NCBI RefSeq assembly: GCF_002706425.1
Contig: NZ_CP017713.1
Span: 1,364,001-1,428,000 of the forward strand
DNA: 64,000 bases
Reading direction: 5' to 3'
DNA from: Loigolactobacillus coryniformis subsp. coryniformis KCTC 3167 = DSM 20001
Lineage (GTDB): Bacteria; Bacillota; Bacilli; Lactobacillales; Lactobacillaceae
The position numbers were made by a program, and so were the translations under genes. Positions 41,710 through 52,783 of this stretch are shown piece after piece. Each line of letters opens with the position of its first letter. The stretch's first letter is position 1. Below the pieces are notes generated by a model, which saw only the letters and a program-made list of their open reading frames with translations, did not search any database and had not been told where the DNA came from.

Positions 41710-42492
41710 ATGCGACAACGTGTTATAACTGCAGTTATTGCATTAATTATTTTTATCCCGATCGTGTTACTCGGTGGGGTCACTTATGATATCATGGCCA
41801 TTGTCCTAGGCTTAGTTGCAATGTCCGAGATCTTCATTATGCGTAAGAAAATCATCGTCTCACTGGAGGCCTTACTTGGCGGTCTAGCGGTGTTAGCAAT
41901 CATGATACCTAATTCATGGTTACCAGCCGGCACCAATCGTTTATTTATCTTTTACCTGATCGTTATGCTAATGTTAGTCAACATGGTATTTTCTAAAAAC
42001 CGGGTCAACTTTGATGACGTTGGTGTGACTAGCTTGGCGGCCGTTTATATTGGACTTGGCTTTCATTATTTCATTGCCGCACGGCAGGAAAGTTTAATGA
42101 TGCTGTTTTATATTTTGTTCACAATTTGGGCAACTGATATTGGTGCTTACCAAATTGGGCGCAAGTTAGGCAAACACAAGTTAGCCCCACAAGTTAGTCC
42201 CAATAAAACTTGGGAAGGGTCTATCGGTGGGACGCTTTGTGCGGTGATCATCGGCGGCATCTTCGTGGCCTTTGTACCTGAGATCCAACTGTATTCACTA
42301 CCAACCATGATCCTGTTCACATTGATCTTTTCGATTTGCGGCCAGTTAGGCGACTTAGTGGAATCATCTTACAAACGGCATTACGGTGTTAAGGATTCCG
42401 GTAAGATTTTACCAGGACATGGTGGTATTTTAGATCGTTTTGATAGTCTATTGTTCGTTTTGCCGATCGTACATCTGTTTACCTTGATCTAG
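41710..42492 (+). CDS. cdsA: Phosphatidate cytidylyltransferase
   Basis: 260 residues with about seven membrane segments. Makes CDP-diacylglycerol from phosphatidic acid. The family signature is at the C-terminal end: KRHYGVKDSGKILPGHGGILDRFDS (S-x8-D form). AAAGGAG lies 10 bases before the ATG. A small hairpin (GTGCT/AGCAC) lies before rseP, without a T run. Confidence 0.95.
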   Translation: MRQRVITAVIALIIFIPIVLLGGVTYDIMAIVLGLVAMSEIFIMRKKIIVSLEALLGGLAVLAIMIPNSWLPAGTNRLFIFYLIVMLMLVNMVFSKNRVNFDDVGVTSLAAVYIGLGFHYFIAARQESLMMLFYILFTIWATDIGAYQIGRKLGKHKLAPQVSPNKTWEGSIGGTLCAVIIGGIFVAFVPEIQLYSLPTMILFTLIFSICGQLGDLVESSYKRHYGVKDSGKILPGHGGILDRFDSLLFVLPIVHLFTLI

Positions 42493-42539
42493 AGTGCTCG
42501 GCTTTCTAGCACACTCTAGTCAGAGAAAGGGGCAATTCT

Positions 42540-43814
42540 GTGGAGACCTTAATTGTATTTATACTGATATTCGGTGCGATCGTGATCGTACACGAATTTG
42601 GCCATTTCTACTTTGCCAAGCGGGCCGGCGTCTTGGTGCGCGAATTTTCAATCGGCATGGGGCCTAAACTCTTAGCCAAACGTTATAATGGCACAACCTA
42701 TACACTACGTTTACTGCCCTTGGGCGGTTATGTGCGGATGGCGGGCATGCAGGATGACGAAGATGATGAGCTACAACCAGGGACACCGGTGACATTAACG
42801 TTGAACGCTGATCAAAAAGCCACTCGGATCAACGCCAGTCAAAAAGTTTTACTAAATGACGGGATCCCCTTTGAAATTGCCCAAAGTGATCTGCAAAAGG
42901 ACTTATTTGTTAGCGGTTATGAAAATGGTGATGAGGATAACTTAAAACGGTATCCAGTCGATCATGACGCCACGATCATTGAAAAAGGCGGCACTGAGGT
43001 ACAAATTGCCCCCATTGATGTCCAGTTTCAGTCGGTGTCGATTTTACGACGCATGATGATCAATATTGCTGGGGTGATGAATAATTTTATTCTCGGGATC
43101 TTGACCTTTATGTTGGTGGCCTTTTTAGCTGGTGGTGTCGCCCGTTCGGACTCCAATCAGTTAGGTGCGATCCAGCCAGATTCAGTTGCGCAAAAAGCTG
43201 GCTTAAAAAGCGGTGATCAAGTCACTGCGGTCAACAATAAGAAAACGGCGACTTTTATTGACGTTGCTGAACAAATCAATCAATATCCGAATAAACGGAT
43301 CAGTTTGACCGTGGTTCGTGACGGTAAGACGAGTACGGTCAAACTAACGCCGAAAGCAACCACTAGTAATGGTGAAAAGGTCGGTGTGATCGGGGTGGCC
43401 GTGGCGCAGGATCATTCGCTAGGCGCCAAAGTCACGTACGGCTTTACCTACACTTGGCAAATTCTAACGAATACGCTAAGCACACTAGGTGGCATGTTTG
43501 TCCATGGCTTTAATATCAATAATTTTGGCGGCCCAGTGGCGATGTACTCGATGACATCACAAGCCACTAAGATGGGCTTTACCACGATCTTGAATTTAAT
43601 GGGCTTATTGTCGATCAGTATCGCGATCATGAATTTACTACCCATACCGGCTTTGGATGGTGGTAAATTATTGTTGAACATCATTGAAGCAATCCGGCGT
43701 AAACCGATGGACCCAGAAAAAGAGGGCATCATTACCTTGATCGGTTTCGCGTTGATGTTATTATTGATCATTGCCGTTACCTGGAACGATTTTCAACGCT
43801 TTTTCATGCGCTGA
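42540..43814 (+). CDS. rseP: Site-2 membrane zinc protease RseP/RasP
   Basis: 424 residues. Intramembrane metalloprotease that cleaves anti-sigma factors and signal peptide remnants. HEFGH at residues 19-23 gives two zinc ligands, NLLPIPALDGGKLL near residue 372 the third, and a PDZ domain lies between (about 215-290). GTG 42540 is the start; AAAGGGG lies 9 bases upstream. proS follows after a small hairpin (CGTAGCG/CGCTACG, 43845-43868). Confidence 0.95.
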   Translation: METLIVFILIFGAIVIVHEFGHFYFAKRAGVLVREFSIGMGPKLLAKRYNGTTYTLRLLPLGGYVRMAGMQDDEDDELQPGTPVTLTLNADQKATRINASQKVLLNDGIPFEIAQSDLQKDLFVSGYENGDEDNLKRYPVDHDATIIEKGGTEVQIAPIDVQFQSVSILRRMMINIAGVMNNFILGILTFMLVAFLAGGVARSDSNQLGAIQPDSVAQKAGLKSGDQVTAVNNKKTATFIDVAEQINQYPNKRISLTVVRDGKTSTVKLTPKATTSNGEKVGVIGVAVAQDHSLGAKVTYGFTYTWQILTNTLSTLGGMFVHGFNINNFGGPVAMYSMTSQATKMGFTTILNLMGLLSISIAIMNLLPIPALDGGKLLLNIIEAIRRKPMDPEKEGIITLIGFALMLLLIIAVTWNDFQRFFMR

Positions 43815-43848
43815 GCGGATTTAAAATTAATTAAGAAGTAAAACGTAG

Positions 43849-45600
<1,752 letters not shown>

Positions 45601-45664
45601 TTTCGCGCGTAAAATTTCAAGTCGCTTCGAGTTGACCTAAACGTAAATTGAGTTAAACTAAATT

Positions 45665-45750
45665 GTGTTTGGAAAATACTACCAGTTAGTTTTTACCGCC
45701 AATTTAGCGTCAGTGTGTTTGAAAAGGCAAGTTACTTTTTCAAACACACT
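45665..45750. repeat. Palindromic element, copy 3 (behind proS), with two nested hairpins
   Basis: The left end GTGTTTGGAAAA (45665-45676) matches the 38292 copy and pairs 11 of 12 with TTTTTCAAACAC (45736-45747). An inner copy of that arm, AGTGTGTTTGAAAA (45712-45725), pairs perfectly over 14 bp with the same right arm (45737-45750), so two hairpins compete for one arm. No U tract follows. Confidence 0.65.
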
Positions 45751-45767
45751 TTAGAATAAAGCGGATA

Positions 45768-45829
45768 AGAGTGGAACGGTAAGCACCACGGTTTAGCAAA
45801 TGGCTGAGCCTCACCGTTCGACTCTTTTC
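45768..45829 (+). terminator. Terminator before polC
   Basis: AGAGTGGAACGGT / ACCGTTCGACTCT (one mismatch) with an inner AGC/GCT stem, then TTTTCTT. It ends the uppS-proS unit or acts in the leader of polC. Confidence 0.7.
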
Positions 45830-45855
45830 TTATTAAGTTTGGAAGGATGGCTGCG

Positions 45856-48800
45856 TTGAGTTTAAACGAGATTGAATTATTTAATAAACTGCGCGAGCAG
45901 ATCAAGTTAGAAGTCACTGCTGAAAATGAACATTTTTTCACGGATGCTAAAGTCAATAAAGTGGTGGTCCATCAGCGTTCGCGTGTTTGGCAATTCCACT
46001 TAGAATTTGCGGATATTTTACCCTATCCGTTGTTCATTGACCTCGGTCAGCACTTGCAACAAGCCTTTAGTGAGATTGCCAAGATAAAATTAACGATCCA
46101 AACGCGATCGCCGCAATTAACTGATCAAAATTTAGGCGATTATTGGACTTATGTGGTCAAAACCAGTGGGATCACGTCGTCGCTGATCCAAGAACTGTGT
46201 GAAAAAGAGCAACCGTACTTGGACGACGGCCGGGTCATGCTGTTAGCCGATAACGAGATCGTTAAGAATTTTTTGACGACGCAAGCGTTAGGGCCAATTG
46301 AAGATACTTATGTTGATGTGGGTTTTCCTAAATTATCGATCCACGCCCTGATCGACGAATCAGCATCACAAGCTAAAATTGAGGCGTTTCAAGCAGCTAA
46401 AGCGAAAAAGGATGCGGCGATGGCCCAACAAGCGGCGGCATCATTGCAGCAAGCTGCCCAACAGCGACAGCAGCAACAAGCTAGCGAGAAGACGATCAGT
46501 GGCCCGATTACAATGGGTCGCGCGATCAATCCTAATGAACCTGTCCGCCAGATGATCGATATTCAAGAAGAAGAAAATTCCTTAGTGATCGAAGGCTACG
46601 TCTTTGATCTAGAAATTCGGGTGTTGCGCTCGAAGCGCCAATTATTGATCTTTAAGATGACTGACTACACATCCTCATTCACCGTCAAAAAGTTCTCCCG
46701 TAATGATGAGGACGAAGCACTGTTTGCGGCGATGAAAAAGGGGATCTGGGTCAAGGTCAAAGGGAGCGTTCAAGAAGACAACTTTATGCGTGATTTGGTG
46801 GTCAACGCTCGTGACGTCCAAGAAGTCAAACACGCTGTCCGCCAAGATACTGCGCCGGAAGGTCAAAAGCGGGTCGAATTGCATTTACATTCGAATATGA
46901 GTCAGATGGATGCGACCAATAGTATTTCTGATTACGTTGCCCAAGCAGCTAAGTGGGGGCAAAAAGCGATCGCCATCACCGATCATGCTGCCTTGCAGGC
47001 TTTTCCCGAAGCCCACAATGCCGGCAAGAAAAACGGCGTTAAGATTTTGTACGGCGTCGAGGCTAACTTAGTTGATGATGGTGTGCCGATCGCCTATAAC
47101 TTGGATCATACACCGTTAAATGACGATACGGAATATGTGGTTTTTGATACCGAAACAACTGGGTTATCAGCGGTTTACGATTCGATCATTGAATTGGCTG
47201 CCGTTAAAATGAAAAACGGTGAAGTGATCGCCGAGTTTGAGGAATTTATCGACCCCGGGCATCCGTTGTCGGAAACGACGATCAATTTGACCAGTATTAC
47301 GGACGACATGGTCCGTGGCACCAATACCGAAGAAGAAGCATTCGCTAAGTTTCAGAAATTTTACGCGGGCACTGTATTAGTCGGGCATAACGTCACTTTT
47401 GACGTGGGCTTTTTAAATGCTGGCTTTGGCCGGCATAATATGGGGCAGATCGACGTACCGGTGATCGATACTTTGGAATTAGCCCGGATGCTGCATCCTG
47501 AGTTTAAGAACCATAAGTTGGATTCGTTGGCCAAGCGCTTTAAAGTCAGTTTGGAACACCATCACCGGGCCAATGCCGATGCTGAATCGACTGGGCATTT
47601 GTTGTATATCTTCTTGAAGGAAGCTAAGCAACACTACCAGATGGAATTTGTTGATCAATTAAATGATCGTGTCGGCGAAAATGAAGCGTATAAGCAGGCA
47701 CGGCCGTTCCACGCGGTTTTATTGGCGCAGACTCAAGCTGGCTTAAAAAACTTGTTTAAGTTAGTTTCGCTATCGATGATCAAGTACTTCTACCGCATTC
47801 CACGGATGCCGCGTAGTTTGGTCAATCAGTATCGCGAAGGTATTCTGATTGGTTCGGCTTGTTCTAGTGGTGAAGTTTTTACCGCCATGATGCAAAAAGG
47901 CTACAATGAAGCGCGGGATAAGGCGAAGTTTTATGACTACCTTGAAGTCATGCCTAAGCCCGTCTATGCACCGTTATTGGAGCGTGAATTAGTCAACAAC
48001 AATGGCGACTTAGAAGATATTATTCGTAATATCGTCAAGATTGGCGAGGAATTACAGCTCCCAGTTGTGGCGACTGGTGATGCGCACTATTTAAACCCAG
48101 AAGATAAGATTTACCGTAAGATCTTGATTAATTCGCAAGGTGGGGCTAACCCGCTCAACCGGATCAATTTGCCGGACGTTCATTTCCGTTCGACCGATGA
48201 AATGCTGAAGTCATTCCAATTCCTTGGCGATCAAGTGGCGCAGCAATTAGTCGTCACTAATCCGAATGCGCTGGCTGATCGGATCGATGAGATCTCGCCG
48301 GTCAAAGACAAACTGTACACGCCGAAAATGCCTGGTGCGGAAGATGATATCAAGAATATGACCTACACGTTAGCGCATAAATTATACGGGGAAGAGTTGC
48401 CGGAGATCGTTGCTGCTCGAATCGACCAAGAATTGAAAAGTATTATCGGTAACGGGTTTGCGGTCCATTATTTGATCGCGCAGAAGTTAGTGTACAAAAG
48501 TAACAAAGACGGTTATTTAGTTGGTTCCCGGGGATCTGTCGGTTCAAGTTTAGTGGCCTTTTTGGCGGGGATCACTGAGATTAACGCTTTGCCACCACAT
48601 TATCGCTGTGCCCAATGTCATTATTCAGAGTTTTATACTAAAGGTGAATATGGCTCTGGCTATGATTTACCGGATAAAAAGTGCCCGAATTGCGGCGCTG
48701 AGCTGGAAAAAGACGGTCACGATATTCCTTTCGAAACTTTCTTAGGTTTTACCGGGAACAAAGTGCCGGATATTGATTTGAACTTCTCTGGTGACTACCA

Positions 48801-50205
48801 GCCGATCGCCCATAACTACATGAAAGTGTTGTTTGGCGAGAATAACGTCTTCCGTGCCGGGACGATCGGTACCGTGGCCGATAAAACCGGTTACGGTTAC
48901 GTTAAAGCTTACGAGCGTGATACCGGCCAAACTTATCGTGGCGCCGAAGTTGACCGTTTGGCTAAAGGCACTACCGGCGTTAAACGGACCACTGGGCAGC
49001 ATCCCGCGGGTATTTTGATCGTCCCTGATTACATGGATATTTATGATTTCACGCCGATTCAGTATCCAGCCGATGACCAAAACGCATCGTGGCGTACCAG
49101 TCATTTTGATTTCCACTCGATCCATGACAATATTTTGAAAATGGATATTCTGGGCCATGATGATCCAACGATGATCCGTAAACTTCAGGATCTGTCGGGG
49201 ATCGAACCAAAATCGATCCCACCAGTTGACCCCAAAGTTATGTCGTTATTTTCAGGTACCGATGTTCTCGGCGTCACACCAGAGCAGATCGGCTCCAAAA
49301 CGGGGACGTTAGGCATTCCTGAATTTGGGACGCGTTTTGTTCGGGGCATGTTGGAAGAAACTAATCCGACGACCTTCTCTGAATTGCTGCAGATCTCTGG
49401 TTTATCTCACGGGACCGACGTGTGGTTAGGTAACGCCGAGGAATTGATCCAAAAGGGGATCGTCACTTTGAAAGACGTTATCGGTTGTCGTGATAATATC
49501 ATGCTGGATCTGATCCACTATGGGATGGATGCATCGATGGCGTTCAATATTATGGAACACGTGCGTAAGGGCCGCGGTATCCCCGATGATTGGCAGCAAG
49601 CGATGCGCGATAACGGTAACGTGCCCGATTGGTACATCGATTCATGCTTGAAGATCAAGTATATGTTCCCGAAGGCCCATGCGGCGGCGTATATTTTGAT
49701 GGCGCTACGGGTGGCGTACTTTAAAGTTTATTACCCGATTTTGTACTACGCGGCCTATTTCACTGTCCGGGCGGATGATTTTGACCTCGTGGCAATGTCG
49801 CGCGGGAAAGACGCAGTCAAGTCAGCGATGAAAGAGATCACTGATAAAGGTATGGACGCTTCGGCTAAGGAAAAGAACTTGCTGACCGTGTTAGAATTAG
49901 CCAACGAAATGTTGGAGCGCGGCTTTAAGTTTGAAATGGTCGACATCACCCGTTCTGATGCGGCTGAATTTTTAATTGAGGACGACGGCAAAACGTTGTT
50001 AGCGCCATTCCGCGCAGTGCCTAGCTTAGGCATGAACGTCGCCAAGCAGATCGTATCGGCGCGCGAAGAAAAACCATTCTTGTCTAAAGAAGATTTAAGT
50101 AAGCGCGGGAAAGTGTCGAAAACATTGATCGATTACTTGACTGAAAATCGCGTCTTGGAAGATTTACCAGATGAGAATCAGTTATCCCTGTTCGATATGA
50201 TGTAA
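45856..50205 (+). CDS. polC: DNA polymerase III PolC alpha subunit (Gram-positive type)
   Basis: About 1449 residues, the main replicative polymerase with built-in proofreading. An OB domain precedes the PHP domain ([14 protein letters not shown]), which is interrupted by a DEDDh 3'-5' exonuclease ([12 protein letters not shown], about 430-590). Palm residues include [10 protein letters not shown], and a Cys4 zinc site (CAQCHYSEF ... CPNCGAEL) lies before it. TTG 45856 is preferred, 9 bases after GGAAGG; the ATG at 45847 abuts that site. It lies alone between terminators. Confidence 0.97.
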   Translation: MSLNEIELFNKLREQIKLEVTAENEHFFTDAKVNKVVVHQRSRVWQFHLEFADILPYPLFIDLGQHLQQAFSEIAKIKLTIQTRSPQLTDQNLGDYWTYVVKTSGITSSLIQELCEKEQPYLDDGRVMLLADNEIVKNFLTTQALGPIEDTYVDVGFPKLSIHALIDESASQAKIEAFQAAKAKKDAAMAQQAAASLQQAAQQRQQQQASEKTISGPITMGRAINPNEPVRQMIDIQEEENSLVIEGYVFDLEIRVLRSKRQLLIFKMTDYTSSFTVKKFSRNDEDEALFAAMKKGIWVKVKGSVQEDNFMRDLVVNARDVQEVKHAVRQDTAPEGQKRVELHLHSNMSQMDATNSISDYVAQAAKWGQKAIAITDHAALQAFPEAHNAGKKNGVKILYGVEANLVDDGVPIAYNLDHTPLNDDTEYVVFDTETTGLSAVYDSIIELAAVKMKNGEVIAEFEEFIDPGHPLSETTINLTSITDDMVRGTNTEEEAFAKFQKFYAGTVLVGHNVTFDVGFLNAGFGRHNMGQIDVPVIDTLELARMLHPEFKNHKLDSLAKRFKVSLEHHHRANADAESTGHLLYIFLKEAKQHYQMEFVDQLNDRVGENEAYKQARPFHAVLLAQTQAGLKNLFKLVSLSMIKYFYRIPRMPRSLVNQYREGILIGSACSSGEVFTAMMQKGYNEARDKAKFYDYLEVMPKPVYAPLLERELVNNNGDLEDIIRNIVKIGEELQLPVVATGDAHYLNPEDKIYRKILINSQGGANPLNRINLPDVHFRSTDEMLKSFQFLGDQVAQQLVVTNPNALADRIDEISPVKDKLYTPKMPGAEDDIKNMTYTLAHKLYGEELPEIVAARIDQELKSIIGNGFAVHYLIAQKLVYKSNKDGYLVGSRGSVGSSLVAFLAGITEINALPPHYRCAQCHYSEFYTKGEYGSGYDLPDKKCPNCGAELEKDGHDIPFETFLGFTGNKVPDIDLNFSGDYQPIAHNYMKVLFGENNVFRAGTIGTVADKTGYGYVKAYERDTGQTYRGAEVDRLAKGTTGVKRTTGQHPAGILIVPDYMDIYDFTPIQYPADDQNASWRTSHFDFHSIHDNILKMDILGHDDPTMIRKLQDLSGIEPKSIPPVDPKVMSLFSGTDVLGVTPEQIGSKTGTLGIPEFGTRFVRGMLEETNPTTFSELLQISGLSHGTDVWLGNAEELIQKGIVTLKDVIGCRDNIMLDLIHYGMDASMAFNIMEHVRKGRGIPDDWQQAMRDNGNVPDWYIDSCLKIKYMFPKAHAAAYILMALRVAYFKVYYPILYYAAYFTVRADDFDLVAMSRGKDAVKSAMKEITDKGMDASAKEKNLLTVLELANEMLERGFKFEMVDITRSDAAEFLIEDDGKTLLAPFRAVPSLGMNVAKQIVSAREEKPFLSKEDLSKRGKVSKTLIDYLTENRVLEDLPDENQLSLFDMM

Positions 50206-50218
50206 ATAAGCGTGTAAG

Positions 50219-50247
50219 TTGCGTCAGAACCGAATTTGTGGTAATAT
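50219..50247 (+). promoter_or_regulatory. Promoter of the rimP-nusA-infB operon leader
   Basis: TTGCGT (50219-50224), 17-base spacer, TAATAT (50242-50247), which also overlaps a TATAAT at 50245. Transcription would start near 50255, just before the attenuator. Confidence 0.55.
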
Positions 50248-50265
50248 AATGAATGTATTTAGAGA

Positions 50266-50340
50266 CTTTGGTCGAGTGAGCAGCGATGCTCACTCTTTTT
50301 ATTGGATAAAGTGAGTTTTACCAAAGGCAAAAACGTTGCC
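50266..50340 (+). promoter_or_regulatory. Candidate attenuator in the rimP leader
   Basis: Terminator: GAGTGAGC (50274-50281) with GCTCACTC (50288-50295) then TTTTT. Alternative fold: CTTTGGT (50266-50272) with ACCAAAG (50320-50326), enclosing CTCACT (50289-50294) with AGTGAG (50310-50315). The second pairing uses the 3' side of the terminator stem, so the two are mutually exclusive. A GGCAA/TTGCC hairpin follows at 50326-50340. Transcription factor NusA, encoded here, acts at just such sites. Confidence 0.5.
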
Positions 50341-50479
50341 AGTACAGTATTTAGCGCAACAATGCACCATTATTGAGCAGCAATTGTTCTACGTTTAATA
50401 GGACTTTTAAGCTTTTTTAAAAAGATTAGGGGAATTATTTTGCCGGAACAAACTAAAATTGCGAAAAGGAGGCAATGGT

Positions 50480-50953
50480 TTGAGCTCGGTTGTTGAAAGA
50501 GTCCAAGATGTTGTCCAACCAATCGTGGACAGTCATCAATTTGAATTAGTTGATATTGAATTTGTTAAAGAAGGTAAGAGCTGGTACTTACGGGTTTACA
50601 TTGATAAACCTGCCGGCATTACCCTTGAAGATTGTGCTATGATCAGTGAAAAAATTAGTGAAACGCTGGATTCAATGGATCCGGACCCGATTCCGCAAGC
50701 TTACTATCTAGAAGTTTCGTCGCCAGGCGCTGAACGACCTTTAAAAAAAGAAGCTGATTATCAGCGCGCTTTAAATAGTTACATCCATATTTCATTGTAC
50801 CAAGCAGTTAATGGGACAAAAATTTATGAAGGTACTTTGACGGCGGTAACGCCAGAAGAGCTAACGTTGTCAGTTAAAATTAAAACTCGGCGTAAGGAAT
50901 TTACATTTGCGCGTAAACAGATCGCGCAAGCTAGATTAGCCATCGAATTTTAA
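50480..50953 (+). CDS. rimP: Ribosome maturation factor RimP
   Basis: 157 residues; needed for 30S subunit maturation. Family motifs include [39 protein letters not shown] and [18 protein letters not shown] 50480 is the start, 7 bases after AAAAGGAGG (50464-50472); the open frame from 50459 lacks a site. First gene of the nusA-infB operon; preceded by a long leader with a possible attenuator. Confidence 0.95.
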   Translation: MSSVVERVQDVVQPIVDSHQFELVDIEFVKEGKSWYLRVYIDKPAGITLEDCAMISEKISETLDSMDPDPIPQAYYLEVSSPGAERPLKKEADYQRALNSYIHISLYQAVNGTKIYEGTLTAVTPEELTLSVKIKTRRKEFTFARKQIAQARLAIEF

Positions 50954-50972
50954 TCGGGAAGGAACAATTACC

Positions 50973-52142
50973 ATGAGCAAGGAAATGTTAAGTGCATTAG
51001 ATGCCCTTGAGTCTGAAAAAGGCGTTAAAAAAGAAGTTGTCATTGAGGCGCTGGAAGCTGCATTAGTCTCGGCTTACAAGCGTAATTATGGTCAAGCACA
51101 AAATGTGGAAGTTGAATTTGATCAGAGAAAAGGCGACATTCACGTTTATGCGGTTAAAGAAGTAACGGACGAAGTGTTCGATTCACGTTTAGAAGTTAGC
51201 CTAAAGGAAGCTTTGGCAATCAACGAAGCTTACGAAGTCGGCGATGATATTCGTTTTGAAGTCACACCAAAAGATTTCGGACGGATCGCTGCCCAGACGG
51301 CTAAGCAAGTCATCATGCAACGAGTTCGTGAAGCGGAACGTAGCATTATTTATGATCAATATATCAAGTATGAAAATGAGATCATGCAAGGGGTCGTGGA
51401 ACGTCGCGACAGTCGGTATATCTACGTTAATTTAGGCAAGATCGAAGCTATTTTGTCTAAGAGTGACCAAATGCCGAACGAACATTACGAACCGCATGAT
51501 CGCATCAAAGTTTATGTGACCAAAGTTGAAAATACACCAAAAGGACCACAAGTCTACGTTAGTCGGACTCATCCGGATCTAGTTAAACGGTTATTTGAAC
51601 AAGAAGTTCCGGAGATCTATGATGGCACGGTGGAAATTGTGTCAATCGCTCGTGAAGCCGGCGATCGGACTAAAATGGCTGTTCGCAGTCATGACGCCAA
51701 CGTTGATTCGGTTGGGACCTGTGTTGGCCCACGTGGTCAGCGGGTACAAGCCATCGTCAATGAATTATCCGGTGAAAACATGGATATCATTGAATGGGTG
51801 GACGATCCAGCTGAATACATTGCGAATGCATTGAATCCAGCCCAAGTCGTTGATGTCACTTTTGATCCTGAAAATGACAAAGCCGTTACGGTGATCGTGC
51901 CTGATTATCAATTATCATTAGCCATCGGTAAACGGGGCCAAAATGCGCGTTTAGCTGCCAAGCTAACGGGTTATAAGATTGATATCAAGTCAGAAACTGA
52001 GGCTGATGAATTGGCTAATACTGCGTCAACGACTGAAGCTGCACCTGCTGAAGAAGCAGCTTCTGCGGCAGAGCCAGAAACGGCGCCAGCAACTGATGAC
52101 GCGCCAACTGTCCCTGATGACGCAGCTGATTTAAACGACTAA
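50973..52142 (+). CDS. nusA: Transcription termination/antitermination factor NusA
   Basis: 389 residues: N-terminal RNA polymerase-binding domain (1-125), S1 domain (about 135-200; GVVERRDSRYIYVNLGKIEAIL), then two KH domains (with GTCVGPRGQRV and LAIGKRGQNARLA). The C-terminal tail of about 50 residues is Ala/Glu/Asp-rich and low in complexity. GGAAGGA precedes the ATG. It modulates pausing and intrinsic termination. Confidence 0.97.
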   Translation: MSKEMLSALDALESEKGVKKEVVIEALEAALVSAYKRNYGQAQNVEVEFDQRKGDIHVYAVKEVTDEVFDSRLEVSLKEALAINEAYEVGDDIRFEVTPKDFGRIAAQTAKQVIMQRVREAERSIIYDQYIKYENEIMQGVVERRDSRYIYVNLGKIEAILSKSDQMPNEHYEPHDRIKVYVTKVENTPKGPQVYVSRTHPDLVKRLFEQEVPEIYDGTVEIVSIAREAGDRTKMAVRSHDANVDSVGTCVGPRGQRVQAIVNELSGENMDIIEWVDDPAEYIANALNPAQVVDVTFDPENDKAVTVIVPDYQLSLAIGKRGQNARLAAKLTGYKIDIKSETEADELANTASTTEAAPAEEAASAAEPETAPATDDAPTVPDDAADLND

Positions 52143-52163
52143 TCAACGGAAAAGGAGCAAAAC

Positions 52164-52475
52164 TTGAGTATGAAACCAAGAAAGATCCCGATGCGTAAAG
52201 ATGTCGTCAGCAATGAAATGAAACCAAAAAAAGAAATGGTCCGTGTGGTTCGCAGCAAAGAAGGCGAAGTCGCAATCGATCCGACTGGTAAAAAGTCGGG
52301 CCGGGGCGCTTACGTTTCACTTGAACCCACTGCCGTTGAAGAAGCCGCAAAAAAGCATATCTTAGATAAGGCTTTGAATGCCACCGTTGACGATGATTTT
52401 TATAGCGAACTATTAGCTTATGTGAAACATCAAAAAGCGCGTAAAGAACTTTTTGGCGATAAAAATGGAAAATAA
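52164..52475 (+). CDS. ylxR: YlxR family (RnpM) RNA-binding protein
   Basis: 103 residues. The DUF448 domain is shown by PRKIPMRKDVVSNEMKPKKEMVRVVR and GRGAYVSLEPTAVEEAAKK. In B. subtilis YlxR (renamed RnpM) binds RNase P RNA. TTG 52164 is the start (AAAGGAG 6 bases upstream). It overlaps ylxQ by 11 bases. Confidence 0.92.
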   Translation: MSMKPRKIPMRKDVVSNEMKPKKEMVRVVRSKEGEVAIDPTGKKSGRGAYVSLEPTAVEEAAKKHILDKALNATVDDDFYSELLAYVKHQKARKELFGDKNGK

Positions 52476-52770
52476 TCAAAAAGCACTAAACCTGCTAGGA
52501 TTAAGTTTACGAGCAGGTGCATTGACAATGGGTGAAGGCTTAGTTTTAAAAGCGATCCAGCAACAGAAAGTGATGTTGGTGTTGGTCGCAGCTGATGCTA
52601 GTCAGGCAACACGTGATAAATTTAGCGCTAAAGGCGATTTTTATCACGTACCAGTAATAACAGCCTTCACGAAGGAAGCAATGAGTCAGGCGCTAGGCCG
52701 ACCGCGTACGATCGTTGGGATCACCAACGCCGGGTTTGCCCGCCGACTTATTGCCTTACTGAAAACGTAG
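52465..52770 (+). CDS. ylxQ: L7Ae-family ribosome-associated protein YlxQ
   Basis: 101 residues, L7Ae/L30e/S12e/Gadd45 fold: [40 protein letters not shown]. It binds K-turn RNA in the family; its role in bacteria is not settled. ATG 52465 is used, inside the end of ylxR. infB follows 13 bases on. The order nusA-ylxR-ylxQ-infB is universal in Firmicutes. Confidence 0.92.
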   Translation: MENNQKALNLLGLSLRAGALTMGEGLVLKAIQQQKVMLVLVAADASQATRDKFSAKGDFYHVPVITAFTKEAMSQALGRPRTIVGITNAGFARRLIALLKT

Positions 52771-52783
52771 GGAGCGTGAAGAT

